Below are positions 48,887 through 57,424 of a stretch of DNA of 64,000 bases, piece after piece. Location of the stretch: assembly GCA_019119895.1 (NCBI GenBank), contig DWWD01000024.1:1-64000 (forward strand). Direction: 5' to 3'. The position numbers were made by a program, and so were the translations under genes. This stretch comes from Candidatus Anaerostipes avistercoris (GTDB lineage: Bacteria; Bacillota; Clostridia; Lachnospirales; Lachnospiraceae). Under the pieces are notes generated by a model, which was given only the letters and a program-made list of their open reading frames with translations, was not told where the DNA came from and did not search any database. Position 1 is the first letter of the stretch, and every line of letters starts with the position of its first letter.

Positions 48887-48933
48887 ACAGCGATTGGCGC
48901 GCAGTATCATCTGCAGACCGGTCGCTGTTTTTC
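48887..48933 (+). terminator. Rho-independent terminator
   Basis: ACAGCGA...TCGCTGTTTTT. Confidence 0.7.
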
Positions 48934-48986
48934 TTATTATGCAAAATTCATGAAACGTGGTATCATCTAAAAGAAGGAGTGAATCT

Positions 48987-49853
48987 ATGGAATTACGAGT
49001 TTTAAAATATTTTTTAATGGCAGCAAGAGAAGAAAATATTACAAAAGCGGCAAATCTTCTGCATATTACGCAGCCGACTCTTTCGAGACAGCTGATGCAG
49101 CTGGAAGAAGAACTGGGGGTAAAACTGTTCCATCGGGGGAAATATCACATCGTTTTGACAGATGAGGGAATGCTGTTAAGGCGCCGGGCCCAGGAAATGA
49201 TCGAGCTGGAAGAGAAAACGAAACGGGAATTTTCCAAAGATGAAGCCCAGCTGGCCGGAGAAATTGCCATTGGATGCGGAGAGACAAGGAATATGACCTT
49301 CCTCTCTAAGAAAATGGCGGAATTCCGCAGGCTACACCCTCTGGTTCACTATGACATATACAGCGCCACAGCGGATGATATCAAGGAGCGGATGGAGAAA
49401 GGAATTCTTGATATTGCGCTTTTGATGGAGCCGGTTGATATAGGAAAATATGAATTTGTTCGTATGCCTCAGAGAGAACACTGGGGTGCCCTGGTCTGTG
49501 CGGATTCACCGCTGGCGGACAAAGAAACGCTTTCCCCTGATGATCTGGCAGGACAGCCCATCATTATTGCAAAACGAGAAAGTGTACAGAACGAGCTGGC
49601 AAACTGGTTTGGAGATACTTATGATAAGATGGAGATTGCGGCAACTTATAATCTGATCTTAAATGCGGCCAATATGGTCAGAAACGGAGTCGGAGCGGCG
49701 CTCTGTTTTCAGATGGACAACCGGTACGGTGATCTGAGGTTTATACCGCTCAGACCGAGACTGGAAACAGGAGCAGTGCTTGCATGGAAGAAGAATCAGA
49801 CATTTTCTGAAACGTCGTCCCAATTCATTCAATTTATTAAAAATTCTTTTTAG
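48987..49853 (+). CDS. LysR family transcriptional regulator
   Basis: MELRVLKYFLMAAREENITKAANLLHITQPTLSRQLMQLEEELGVKLFHR. Confidence 0.93.
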   Translation: MELRVLKYFLMAAREENITKAANLLHITQPTLSRQLMQLEEELGVKLFHRGKYHIVLTDEGMLLRRRAQEMIELEEKTKREFSKDEAQLAGEIAIGCGETRNMTFLSKKMAEFRRLHPLVHYDIYSATADDIKERMEKGILDIALLMEPVDIGKYEFVRMPQREHWGALVCADSPLADKETLSPDDLAGQPIIIAKRESVQNELANWFGDTYDKMEIAATYNLILNAANMVRNGVGAALCFQMDNRYGDLRFIPLRPRLETGAVLAWKKNQTFSETSSQFIQFIKNSF

Positions 49854-49951
49854 GCATGTTCAAGGATTCTGACAGGGTATTAGACATGTCCCGAACTTAA
49901 GGGTTACAATACATCATAGAAGGAAATGATGATAAAGGAAAGGACGGGGCA

Positions 49952-50320
49952 ATGACGATAGAGGAAGCCAGTGAACGCTACAATATTCCCATGAAGATTT
50001 TAAAGGAATATGAAGAATGGGGATTATGTGGAGCAGTAAAGAAAGTAATGGGAGCGTGGCACTATGATGATTCAGATTTGGAAAAACTGAGTCTGATCAT
50101 GACGCTCCATGACGTGGGCTTTACGACCCAGGAGGTGGAAGCTTATATGCGGCTGTTCCTGGATGAAAATGGAACAGGGGAACAGCAGATGGAGATGCTG
50201 CACAGACAGCGGGACAATGTGCTGGACGAAATCCATTTCAGAGAGAAACAGCTGGAGCGGCTGGATTATCTCCGTCATGAAATCCGCAGAGAAATGAACC
50301 ATGAACAAGAAGAAAAATAG
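49952..50320 (+). CDS. MerR family transcriptional regulator
   Basis: MTIEEASERYNIPMKILKEYEEWGL...HYDDSDLEKLSLIMTLHDVGFTTQEVEAYM. Confidence 0.83.
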   Translation: MTIEEASERYNIPMKILKEYEEWGLCGAVKKVMGAWHYDDSDLEKLSLIMTLHDVGFTTQEVEAYMRLFLDENGTGEQQMEMLHRQRDNVLDEIHFREKQLERLDYLRHEIRREMNHEQEEK

Positions 50321-50335
50321 AAAGGGGATTCGATC

Positions 50336-51376
50336 ATGAAGTATACAAAACTTGGAAATTCAGATTTGAATGTATCCCGGATCTGTATGGGCTGTATGGG
50401 ATTCGGCGACGCACAGCACGGACAGCATACGTGGACGATTGATGAGGAACATTCCAGGGAAATTATTAAAAGAGGACTGGAGTTAGGCGTTAATTTCTTT
50501 GATACGGCGATTGCTTACCAGAGCGGAACCAGTGAACAGTATCTGGGCAGAGCGCTGAAAGATTTCGCAAAACGGGATGACGTAGTGGTAGCGACGAAGT
50601 TTCTGCCGAGAACCCAGGAAGAAATCGCAGAAGGAATCAGCGGACAGCAGCATATTGAAAGGATGCTGAATCAGAGCCTCAGCAATCTTGGAATGGATCA
50701 TGTAGATTTGTATATTTACCACATGTGGGATTATGAGACTCCCCTTTATGACATTATGGAAGGTCTGAACCGCATGGTACAGGCAGGAAAGACAAGATAT
50801 ATCGGCATTTCCAACTGTTTCGCCTGGCAGCTGGCGAAGGCAAATGCTCTGGCGGAAAAAGAAGGATTTGCCAAATTTGTTTCCATTCAGGGACATTACA
50901 ACCTGATTTTCAGGGAAGAAGAAAGAGAAATGGTGCCTTTCTGCCGAGAGGAAAACATCGCGCTGACACCGTACAGTTCTCTGGCGGGAGGAAAACTGTC
51001 CAAACGTCCGGGAGAAACTTCCAAGAGACAGAAGGAAGACGAATACGCGCATTTCAAATATGACGCAACGGCGCAGCAGGATGACGCGGTGATTCGCAGA
51101 GTCATGGAAATTGCGGATAAACGAGAGGTTTCCATGACAGAAGTTGCTCTTGCATGGCTGATTTCAAAGGTGACATCTCCGGTTGTAGGCGCCACAAAAA
51201 TGCATCATATCGAAGGCGCTGCGAAAGCAGTGGATCTGGAATTAACTCCGGAAGAAACCGCATATCTGGAAGAACCATACGTACCGCACCGGCTGGTGGG
51301 CGTTATGGCGCAGAATACACAGGCAGCGGCGAAAGAAGATCATGTATGGTCAACCGGAGACCAGGAAATCAAATAG
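50336..51376 (+). CDS. Aldo/keto reductase
   Basis: LGVNFFDTAIAYQSGTSEQYLGRALK; KTRYIGISNCFAWQL. Confidence 0.93.
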   Translation: MKYTKLGNSDLNVSRICMGCMGFGDAQHGQHTWTIDEEHSREIIKRGLELGVNFFDTAIAYQSGTSEQYLGRALKDFAKRDDVVVATKFLPRTQEEIAEGISGQQHIERMLNQSLSNLGMDHVDLYIYHMWDYETPLYDIMEGLNRMVQAGKTRYIGISNCFAWQLAKANALAEKEGFAKFVSIQGHYNLIFREEEREMVPFCREENIALTPYSSLAGGKLSKRPGETSKRQKEDEYAHFKYDATAQQDDAVIRRVMEIADKREVSMTEVALAWLISKVTSPVVGATKMHHIEGAAKAVDLELTPEETAYLEEPYVPHRLVGVMAQNTQAAAKEDHVWSTGDQEIK

Positions 51377-51391
51377 AGACAATGACAGAGT

Positions 51392-52033
51392 ATGCACGCC
51401 GGTTATAGAACCCCTGTGATATTTGCATTGTACTTTACTCTGCCGGGATACCAGGGATTATATTTCCAGGGGGTGGCAGAGAATATCAAGACAGAAGATT
51501 TTGGATTTACGGCACAGGATTATATATCAGATATGATCATTGTCGCGCCGCAGCTGAGCGACTGGGAGGAGACCTCAGCCGATCAGACCATTGCCCTGGT
51601 GGAATATTTCATCGATCATTACAATATTGATACATCCAGAGTTTATGCCAGCGGATATTCCGGCGGCGGAGAGACGATGTCTCTGGTCATGGGAAAACGG
51701 CCGGATCTTTTTACAGCCTATCTTCAGTGCAGCTCTCAATGGGATGGAGACTATGACGCAGCTGTAAAAAGCCGGACGCCGGTTTATTTCGTCGTAGGAG
51801 AAGATGATGAATATTATGGATCAGAACCGTCCAGGGAAGCATATCAGAAACTGCATGATCTGTATGAAGAAGAAGGACTTTCCGATGATGAGATTGATGA
51901 TCTTCTGGTTTTGGATATCAAAGATCAGAATTATTTTGATGAAGGCGGCGTGGAAAATCAGCACGGAGGAGGCGGACAGCTTTTCTCCAGGGATAAAGAT
52001 ATTATGGGATGGCTGTTTAGCCAGAAGAAATAA
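51392..52033 (+). pseudogene. N-terminally truncated alpha/beta hydrolase
   Basis: Nucleophile YASGYSGGGE, GEDDEYYG and QHGGGG present but no signal peptide/N-terminal domain; starts 16 nt after the AKR stop. Confidence 0.5.
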
Positions 52034-52078
52034 GGAAAACGGGAATTTTAAGGTCAGATTCTTAAAATCCCCGTTTTT
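52034..52078. terminator. Bidirectional terminator
   Basis: aaaacgggaattttaag-gtcagatt-cttaaaatccccgttttt. Confidence 0.8.
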
Positions 52079-52130
52079 ATGATTTCCTTACTATATTAGG
52101 TGAAAGAGTTTTTGCTGCTATAACAGCAGG

Positions 52131-53249
52131 TTACTGTACGCCCCAGACTTCTTCAGCGATTTCTTTGACCAGCTGTAATTTTGCCCACTGCTCTTCTTCT
52201 GTCAGCTTGTTTCCAATCTCACAGGAAGCGAATCCGCACTGCGGGCTTAAGTATAGACGGTCCAGAGGAACATATTTTGCTGCCTCGTGGATTCTTGCGA
52301 TCACTGCCTCTTTGTCTTCCAGAATAGGAGACTTGGTTGTGATCAGTCCCAGTACGACTTTCTTGTGGTCCGGTACATATTGAAGCGGCTCGAATCCGCC
52401 GGAGCGCTCATCATCATATTCCAGATAGTAAGCATCTACATTCTCGCGGGAGAACAGAGTCTCCGCGATCGGATCATAGGCTCCGCTGCTGAAGAAAGTA
52501 GAGTGATAGTTTCCGCGGCAGACATGAGTGGTTACCACAAGATCTTCCGGTTTGTTTTCCAGCGCCAGATTATTGACCGCCAGAAGCTGTTCCATGGTGC
52601 CTTTGATATAATCGTTCACTTCTTTATTTTCATTTTCTTCGTCTGACATGCAGAGTCCCCAGGAACAGTCGTCAAACTGGAGATTGCGGCATCCGGCATC
52701 GTACAGGTCGCGGATCACTTTCTGATAGGCTTTTGCGATATCAACGATCAGTTCCTCATCTGTCGGATAAAAAGTTCTGGTGGATTCCAGATTGTCAGGC
52801 ACGATCATCTGTAAAAAGAACTGTGCCGGTGCAGGAATGGTCTGTTTTGCCACAGTATTTTCATCTTCCAGCGCCTTTACGAACTTAAAATGATCCACAA
52901 ACGGGTGGTGCCCGGCAGAGATTTTTCCAACCAGATAAGTATCGTCGATCAGGGCAGGTTCCCCGTGGAAGGCGATTCCTTTTTCTGTTTTGTGATGTTC
53001 CACGCCGTTGAATCCCCACATGAAATCAAGGTGCCATGTGGCTCTGCGGAATTCTCCATCTGTGATTACATGATATCCGGTTTCTTTCTGTTTTTTGACC
53101 AAATCTAAGATGCATTGATCTTCTATTTTATGGAGTTCATCTTCTGAAATTTTTCCGTTTTCAAAATCGGCTCTCGCATTCTTTAAAGCTTCCGGTCTTA
53201 AGAAACTTCCAACATAGTCATAACGAAATGGTGTCTGTAATGTGCTCAT
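52131..53249 (-). CDS. MetE C-terminal-like methyltransferase (cobalamin-independent methionine synthase II family)
   Basis: RYDYVGSFLRPEALKNAR; LQFDDCSWG; LSPQCGFAS zinc/substrate motifs. Confidence 0.88.
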   Translation of the reverse strand: MSTLQTPFRYDYVGSFLRPEALKNARADFENGKISEDELHKIEDQCILDLVKKQKETGYHVITDGEFRRATWHLDFMWGFNGVEHHKTEKGIAFHGEPALIDDTYLVGKISAGHHPFVDHFKFVKALEDENTVAKQTIPAPAQFFLQMIVPDNLESTRTFYPTDEELIVDIAKAYQKVIRDLYDAGCRNLQFDDCSWGLCMSDEENENKEVNDYIKGTMEQLLAVNNLALENKPEDLVVTTHVCRGNYHSTFFSSGAYDPIAETLFSRENVDAYYLEYDDERSGGFEPLQYVPDHKKVVLGLITTKSPILEDKEAVIARIHEAAKYVPLDRLYLSPQCGFASCEIGNKLTEEEQWAKLQLVKEIAEEVWGVQ

Positions 53250-53458
53250 ATTTTTTGCCTCCTGAAATGTTCTTTGTCTTGTCTGGTTAGTATCATAGCA
53301 GATGAGGGGGATCCTGTATAATACTGAAAAACAGGGGCTGGTCATAGGATGAAGTTATAACAGTATTTTTTGATCCACAGAAATAGTATAAAAAGGGCAG
53401 ATATTCATGGTATACTTACAAGGAAAAACAGGATTTACAGCAAGGAGGATATCAGAAA

Positions 53459-54406
53459 ATGAAAATCGTATTACTGGAAGGTCTGGGAGTCTCAGATGAA
53501 TTTATCAGCTGTCAGGCGGAAAAACTGAAGGAAATGGGTCACGAATTTACTGCTTATGAGAAAAATACAGACCCTCAGGTACAGGCAGAACGGTGTGCAG
53601 ATGCGGATGCTGTCATGCTTGCCAATATGCCTTTGAGCAGGGAAGCCATCGAGAGCGCTTCTCATCTGAAATACATTGACGTGGCATTTACCGGCGTGGA
53701 TCATATTCCGATGGATGAGGCAGGGAAAAGAGGAATCGCTGTCAGTAATGCTTCCGGATATGCGACCCAGGCTGTGGCGGAACTTTGTATCAGCTTCATG
53801 ATTCAGCTGCTCCGCAATGTGAAGCAGACAGAGCAGAGATGCAGGGAAGGCGAAACAAAAGACGGACTGATCGGAAATCTTCTTTGCGGGAAGACCATTG
53901 GGATCATTGGAGCCGGAGCCATCGGAAAGAAAACAGCAGAACTTTGCAAAGCTTTTGGCTGCAAAGTGATCGCATACAGCAGAAGTGAAGTAAAACATCC
54001 GGCCATTGACCGGCAGGTAACGCTGGAAGAATTGTTAAAAGAAGCGGATATTGTATCCCTGCATTGTCCGTTGACAGCGGAGACCAGAGGAATGATTGGA
54101 GAAGAGCAGCTTCAGCTGATGAAAAAGACAGCGGTGCTGATCAATACGGCCAGAGGCCCGGTGGCAGATACCGAAGCTCTTGCCAAAGCACTGGGAGAAG
54201 GAAGGATTGCGGGAGCCGCATGTGACGTATTTGAGACAGAACCGCCGCTGGATACAGAACATCCGCTGCTCCATACACCGAATACCATTGTTACGCCGCA
54301 TATTGCCTTCGCCTCTGAGGAATCTATGGAACAGAGAGCGGAAATTGTATTTGAAAATCTGTATGCGTGGCTGGAAGGGAAACAGCTGAACGCGGTGAAA
54401 ATGTAG
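53459..54406 (+). CDS. D-2-hydroxyacid dehydrogenase
   Basis: GKTIGIIGAGAIGKKTAELCKAFGCKVIAYSRS; VLINTARGPVADTEAL; HPLLHTPNTIVTPHIA. Confidence 0.92.
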   Translation: MKIVLLEGLGVSDEFISCQAEKLKEMGHEFTAYEKNTDPQVQAERCADADAVMLANMPLSREAIESASHLKYIDVAFTGVDHIPMDEAGKRGIAVSNASGYATQAVAELCISFMIQLLRNVKQTEQRCREGETKDGLIGNLLCGKTIGIIGAGAIGKKTAELCKAFGCKVIAYSRSEVKHPAIDRQVTLEELLKEADIVSLHCPLTAETRGMIGEEQLQLMKKTAVLINTARGPVADTEALAKALGEGRIAGAACDVFETEPPLDTEHPLLHTPNTIVTPHIAFASEESMEQRAEIVFENLYAWLEGKQLNAVKM

Positions 54407-54413
54407 AAGGAAG

Positions 54414-54437
54414 AGAGCCTGGTTCGGGCTCTTTTTT
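54414..54437 (+). terminator. Rho-independent terminator
   Basis: AGAGCC-tggttcg-GGCTCTTTTTT. Confidence 0.85.
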
Positions 54438-54476
54438 CTATGCTTTTTCCGATGCAGGCAGAGAGAAATATAATTA

Positions 54477-54505
54477 TAGACAATATAGTCCATATATGAT
54501 AGAAT
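54477..54505 (+). promoter_or_regulatory. Candidate promoter TAGACA-17-TAGAAT outside the switch
   Basis: Hexamers with 17-nt spacer, rightward. Confidence 0.4.
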
Positions 54506-54543
54506 AAAAGGTATAGTTCAAGGATGAAAAAGTAGGAAAAGTT

Positions 54544-54559
54544 TGAAAAAAGTAACGAT
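54544..54559 (+). repeat. 16-bp direct repeat TGAAAAAAGTAACGAT, copy 1
   Basis: Identical to 57386-57401. Confidence 0.85.
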
Positions 54560-54610
54560 GAAAAGAATTCTCATCAGCAGAAATATCAAATCGTCTTATA
54601 TTAACAGCAA

Positions 54611-54638
54611 AAAACCGCATTTCATATGAAACGCGGTA
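54611..54638 (-). terminator. Leftward terminator just outside the left inverted repeat
   Basis: Minus strand reads ACCGCGTTTCATATGAAATGCGGTTTTTTG: near-perfect palindrome plus T6. Confidence 0.7.
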
Positions 54639-54649
54639 AATCTCCGATC

Positions 54650-54670
54650 ATTCTTAAAGTAGTACACTAT
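54650..54670 (+). repeat. Left inverted repeat ATTCTTAAAGTAGTACACTAT
   Basis: Exact reverse complement of 56209-56229. Confidence 0.95.
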
Positions 54671-54672
54671 AC

Positions 54673-54720
54673 GAAAAAATCCCCTGACATCATTGTTTTC
54701 ATCTGACATCAGGGGATTTT
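54673..54720 (-). terminator. Terminator of the recombinase gene at the left end of the invertible element
   Basis: AATCCCCTGA...TCAGGGGATT; T6 on the minus strand. Confidence 0.8.
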
Positions 54721-54847
54721 CCCTTCATTTTAAATTACGAGCAATCTCTGTAATTTCAGCACGATTTAATTTTTCACAAACAAAATAAAAAGAAATGCTA
54801 TATTATATGAAGGGAAAAAACAGGCCATAGCATAAACTGCTATGACC

Positions 54848-56005
54848 CTAATTCTGACCCCAAACAGAAATCTCTTCCAGTCGGTCCATTTGCTGTTTTT
54901 TAGCTTCAATTGATGGATGCACATATCTCTGCAGTGTCGTATTTATATTTGCATGACCCAGTATTTCACTTAAGGATTTAATATCGAATCCGCTTTCCAC
55001 ACACCGGGTAGCAAATGTATGACGCAGACTATGAAATGTAAAAGAATGGAGCCCTGCCTGATTTAAAATATGCTTATACTTATCCAGACATACTCTTGGC
55101 TCTAAGTAGGATTTATTTCCTGTAATAAGATAAGTTTCATCAGATTTCTGATGCTTTATTAATAGTTCTGTAAGAAATGATGACAGCGGGATCAGACGAT
55201 TGGAACTTTCTGTTTTGGGCTGTCCGATCATAATTTTTGTTCTCTCCTGAGAATCTGAAGTAACGTTCTGAATTCGTATTAATGTTTTATTGATCCGGAT
55301 GGTTCCACTTTCCGGATTAAAATCTTTCCATTTCAACGCACACAATTCTCCAATCCGAAGTCCGCCGTACAAAACAAGCAGTATTCCAAGTCCCAGAGGT
55401 GAGGGATTTTGAAACAGGAACTGTTCCAGCTTCGCCTGTTCTTCTCTCGTCAGTACCTTAGCTGCAGAACGCCTAATTTTAGGATAATAGATATCCTGCT
55501 CTATCTGACAAGCGTAATGTTTCTTTCTTGCAAACTTCAATGCCAGAACCAATACCGAACGAATATCCGCCACAGTTTTTGGGGATAACCCTCCTTTTCT
55601 ATCAATTCTTCCTGAAATCAATTTTTCTTTCAGAAAATCATCTATCGTTTCTGTCTGCAGATTTTGCAGACAGGTCTCCCCTAATGCAGGTAAAATATGT
55701 TTTTCTAGAATATTTTTATAATGTGCAAAAGTAGATTCTTTCACCTCGTTCCGTCTTGATTCCATCCACTCTTCCATTAACTGTTTCAATGTGATTTTAA
55801 ATTCAGCTTGATTTCTTCCATTTGATACATGATCAGGGTTAAGATGATTCTGTATAAATTCATTCTTCTTTTTCTTTGCTTCCAGATAGGTTCTGCCATA
55901 AAAAGAACGATATTTTGCTTTCCCTGATAAATCATGTGTATAAATTACCCTTGCCTCCCAGCGTCCGTCTTTTCGCTTCCTTATATTTTCACCACGTCTT
56001 CCCAT
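54848..56005 (-). CDS. Tyrosine recombinase/site-specific integrase
   Basis: Catalytic motifs [13 protein letters not shown] (R), [15 protein letters not shown] (HxxR), [16 protein letters not shown] (H/Y); start [19 protein letters not shown] with upstream aaaggga RBS. Confidence 0.93.
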   Translation of the reverse strand: MGRRGENIRKRKDGRWEARVIYTHDLSGKAKYRSFYGRTYLEAKKKKNEFIQNHLNPDHVSNGRNQAEFKITLKQLMEEWMESRRNEVKESTFAHYKNILEKHILPALGETCLQNLQTETIDDFLKEKLISGRIDRKGGLSPKTVADIRSVLVLALKFARKKHYACQIEQDIYYPKIRRSAAKVLTREEQAKLEQFLFQNPSPLGLGILLVLYGGLRIGELCALKWKDFNPESGTIRINKTLIRIQNVTSDSQERTKIMIGQPKTESSNRLIPLSSFLTELLIKHQKSDETYLITGNKSYLEPRVCLDKYKHILNQAGLHSFTFHSLRHTFATRCVESGFDIKSLSEILGHANINTTLQRYVHPSIEAKKQQMDRLEEISVWGQN

Positions 56006-56136
56006 AACACTTATTCCCTTTCCGTTAAGAAACTTTTTCGATGTGGCGTATATGCAGTGACCAGTTTTTTGACCCCGAATCAATAAAAATCTTTGAAATT
56101 GTCCCTGTTTCATGTCTTATGCAGACTATTTATTAG

Positions 56137-56164
56137 TTGACAACCTTTTCATCTGTGATATAAT
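56137..56164 (+). promoter_or_regulatory. Strong outward promoter TTGACA-16-TATAAT with extended -10 (TGATATAAT)
   Basis: Both hexamers match consensus exactly; lies inside the element, 45 bp from the right repeat, directed to the EPS operon. Confidence 0.85.
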
Positions 56165-56208
56165 GATAGGGAATTAATGGCATGTGAGTGCATAATTTAG
56201 CCACTCGC

Positions 56209-56229
56209 ATAGTGTACTACTTTAAGAAT
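56209..56229 (-). repeat. Right inverted repeat ATAGTGTACTACTTTAAGAAT
   Basis: Exact reverse complement of 54650-54670. Confidence 0.95.
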
Positions 56230-56281
56230 AAAAAATCCACGTTTTCAGCGTGGTAATTTATACCAGGGAGGAGAATGTGTA

Positions 56282-56698
56282 TTGAAGAAAGCGTATCAAT
56301 CTCCGGAAATCCATCGAGTTGAATTGACGCCAATGCCGGACATTGATCTGGCAAATGCCTCAGATGAGGAACTGTCGGCCGCAATGAAAGCAGGCTTGTA
56401 TTTTGAAAATAAAGTTTGTTATCAGCAAAATCGGGAATTTAAGATTTGCGAATTACTGGGCAGAACTGTTCTGATGCCGGTAAAGCGTGATGCAGAGCAG
56501 ATCAGCAGGATAACAGCTATTGGCGCAGAAGAAAAATTTCTATGGGGTAAGTTATCGAAACGAAGAACTAAGGCAGATCTGGTTGATCTTCTCGCAGCAG
56601 AACAGGGAAGAGAGGGCCGGGCAGTGGAAGCCGATGTCAATAAATTTATTAAAAAAGCGATAGAGGAAAATCTTATTATCCGCTGTGACATGAAATAG
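56282..56698 (+). CDS. PqqD-like (RiPP recognition element-like) protein with N-terminal extension, TTG start
   Basis: gggaggag RBS; C-terminal EKFLWGKLSKRRTKADLVDLLAAEQGREGRAVEADVNKFIKKAIEENLI, PqqD-like. Confidence 0.7.
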   Translation: MKKAYQSPEIHRVELTPMPDIDLANASDEELSAAMKAGLYFENKVCYQQNREFKICELLGRTVLMPVKRDAEQISRITAIGAEEKFLWGKLSKRRTKADLVDLLAAEQGREGRAVEADVNKFIKKAIEENLIIRCDMK

Positions 56699-56724
56699 GT
56701 ATCAGATTCGCATAGGGGGTAAAA

Positions 56725-57075
56725 ATGCAGAAATATATAAAACCTGAATTTTATATTACAGAATTTGAAACAGACGACACCGGTAAGACGAACAGCTGTC
56801 AGTATGTTGACGCAATCAGACGCAGTGCAGCAGGGGAGACTGTGTTGATTCCTGCAGATAAGCAGAAAAAGCATCGCAATGGCATAGTCACCTTCAGCAA
56901 AACAGGAGAGTTTCTGTGGGAACAACTGTCACGGAGACAGACAGAAAGAAGTTTAGTGCATCTTCTGGCGGCGGAATGTGGAAAAGATGAGAAGGAAATC
57001 AAAGCCGATGTGGATGAATTTATAGAAAAAGCAGTCGAAGAAAATCTCATCACTTATTGTGATGCAGAACTGTGA
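56725..57075 (+). CDS. PqqD-like (RiPP recognition element-like) protein, second copy
   Basis: FSKTGEFLWEQLSRRQTERSLVHLLAAECGKDEKEIKADVDEFIEKAVEENLITYC. Confidence 0.75.
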   Translation: MQKYIKPEFYITEFETDDTGKTNSCQYVDAIRRSAAGETVLIPADKQKKHRNGIVTFSKTGEFLWEQLSRRQTERSLVHLLAAECGKDEKEIKADVDEFIEKAVEENLITYCDAEL

Positions 57076-57079
57076 TCTG

Positions 57080-57420
57080 GTAGTAATCCGGGGATATATG
57101 AGCCTCCGACCATATAGACCTGATTTCACTACAGGGAGTATAGGCGTGTGGAGAATTGCCAGTATGCTAACGTACGAAATTCTATACAGGCACAACACAC
57201 AAAGCTGCTGGAAATCAGACCGCTTCCTGGCGGAATCATTTCCAGATCAATATGAGGGGTTAACATGGACAAGACAGTGGCGGGTATGGCCAAAGAGAAG
57301 AATTCCCCCTTCCGGAACCTGTAAATGGTCCCGAATACCGGCTGTCTTGTCCAAATCATATCAAAAAAGAGAATAAGGGTAAAAATGAAAAAAGTAACGA
57401 TCAGATGAGAGAGGGAGAGT
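57080..57420 (+). ncRNA. Hairpin-rich leader region, candidate structured regulatory RNA
   Basis: Consecutive inverted repeats incl. CTGGAAAT(57208)/ATTTCCAG(57238) and TGGACAAGACAG(57266)/CTGTCTTGTCCA(57342); no convincing ORF. Confidence 0.5.
57386..57401 (+). repeat. 16-bp direct repeat TGAAAAAAGTAACGAT, copy 2
   Basis: Identical to 54544-54559. Confidence 0.85.
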
Positions 57421-57424
57421 ATTT

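Larger units (their letters stand above)
54650..56229. mobile_element. Invertible DNA element (1580 bp) with its own tyrosine recombinase and outward-facing promoter
   Basis: Perfect 21-bp inverted repeats at both ends enclosing an intact integrase gene and a promoter. Confidence 0.85.

Noticed and set aside
54848-56005. Integrase as part of a prophage or ICE
   Set aside because: No phage, conjugation or excisionase genes nearby, and flanking sites are inverted rather than direct repeats.
54650-56229. Interpretation of the 21-bp inverted repeats as transposon terminal inverted repeats
   Set aside because: No transposase and no target-site duplication immediately outside; the enclosed gene is a tyrosine recombinase and the segment holds an outward promoter, so a DNA inversion element fits better.
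57266-57353. 12-bp inverted repeat TGGACAAGACAG as a second invertible promoter
   Set aside because: Only ~64 nt between arms, no promoter-like hexamers inside and sequence unrelated to the 21-bp recombinase repeat; an RNA hairpin is more likely.
57059-57376. 105-aa ORF MMQNCDLVVIRGYMSLRPYRPDF...
   Set aside because: No RBS, overlaps the end of the PqqD-like gene, composition unlike a protein (many W/R/S) and traverses strong hairpins; treated as structured leader.
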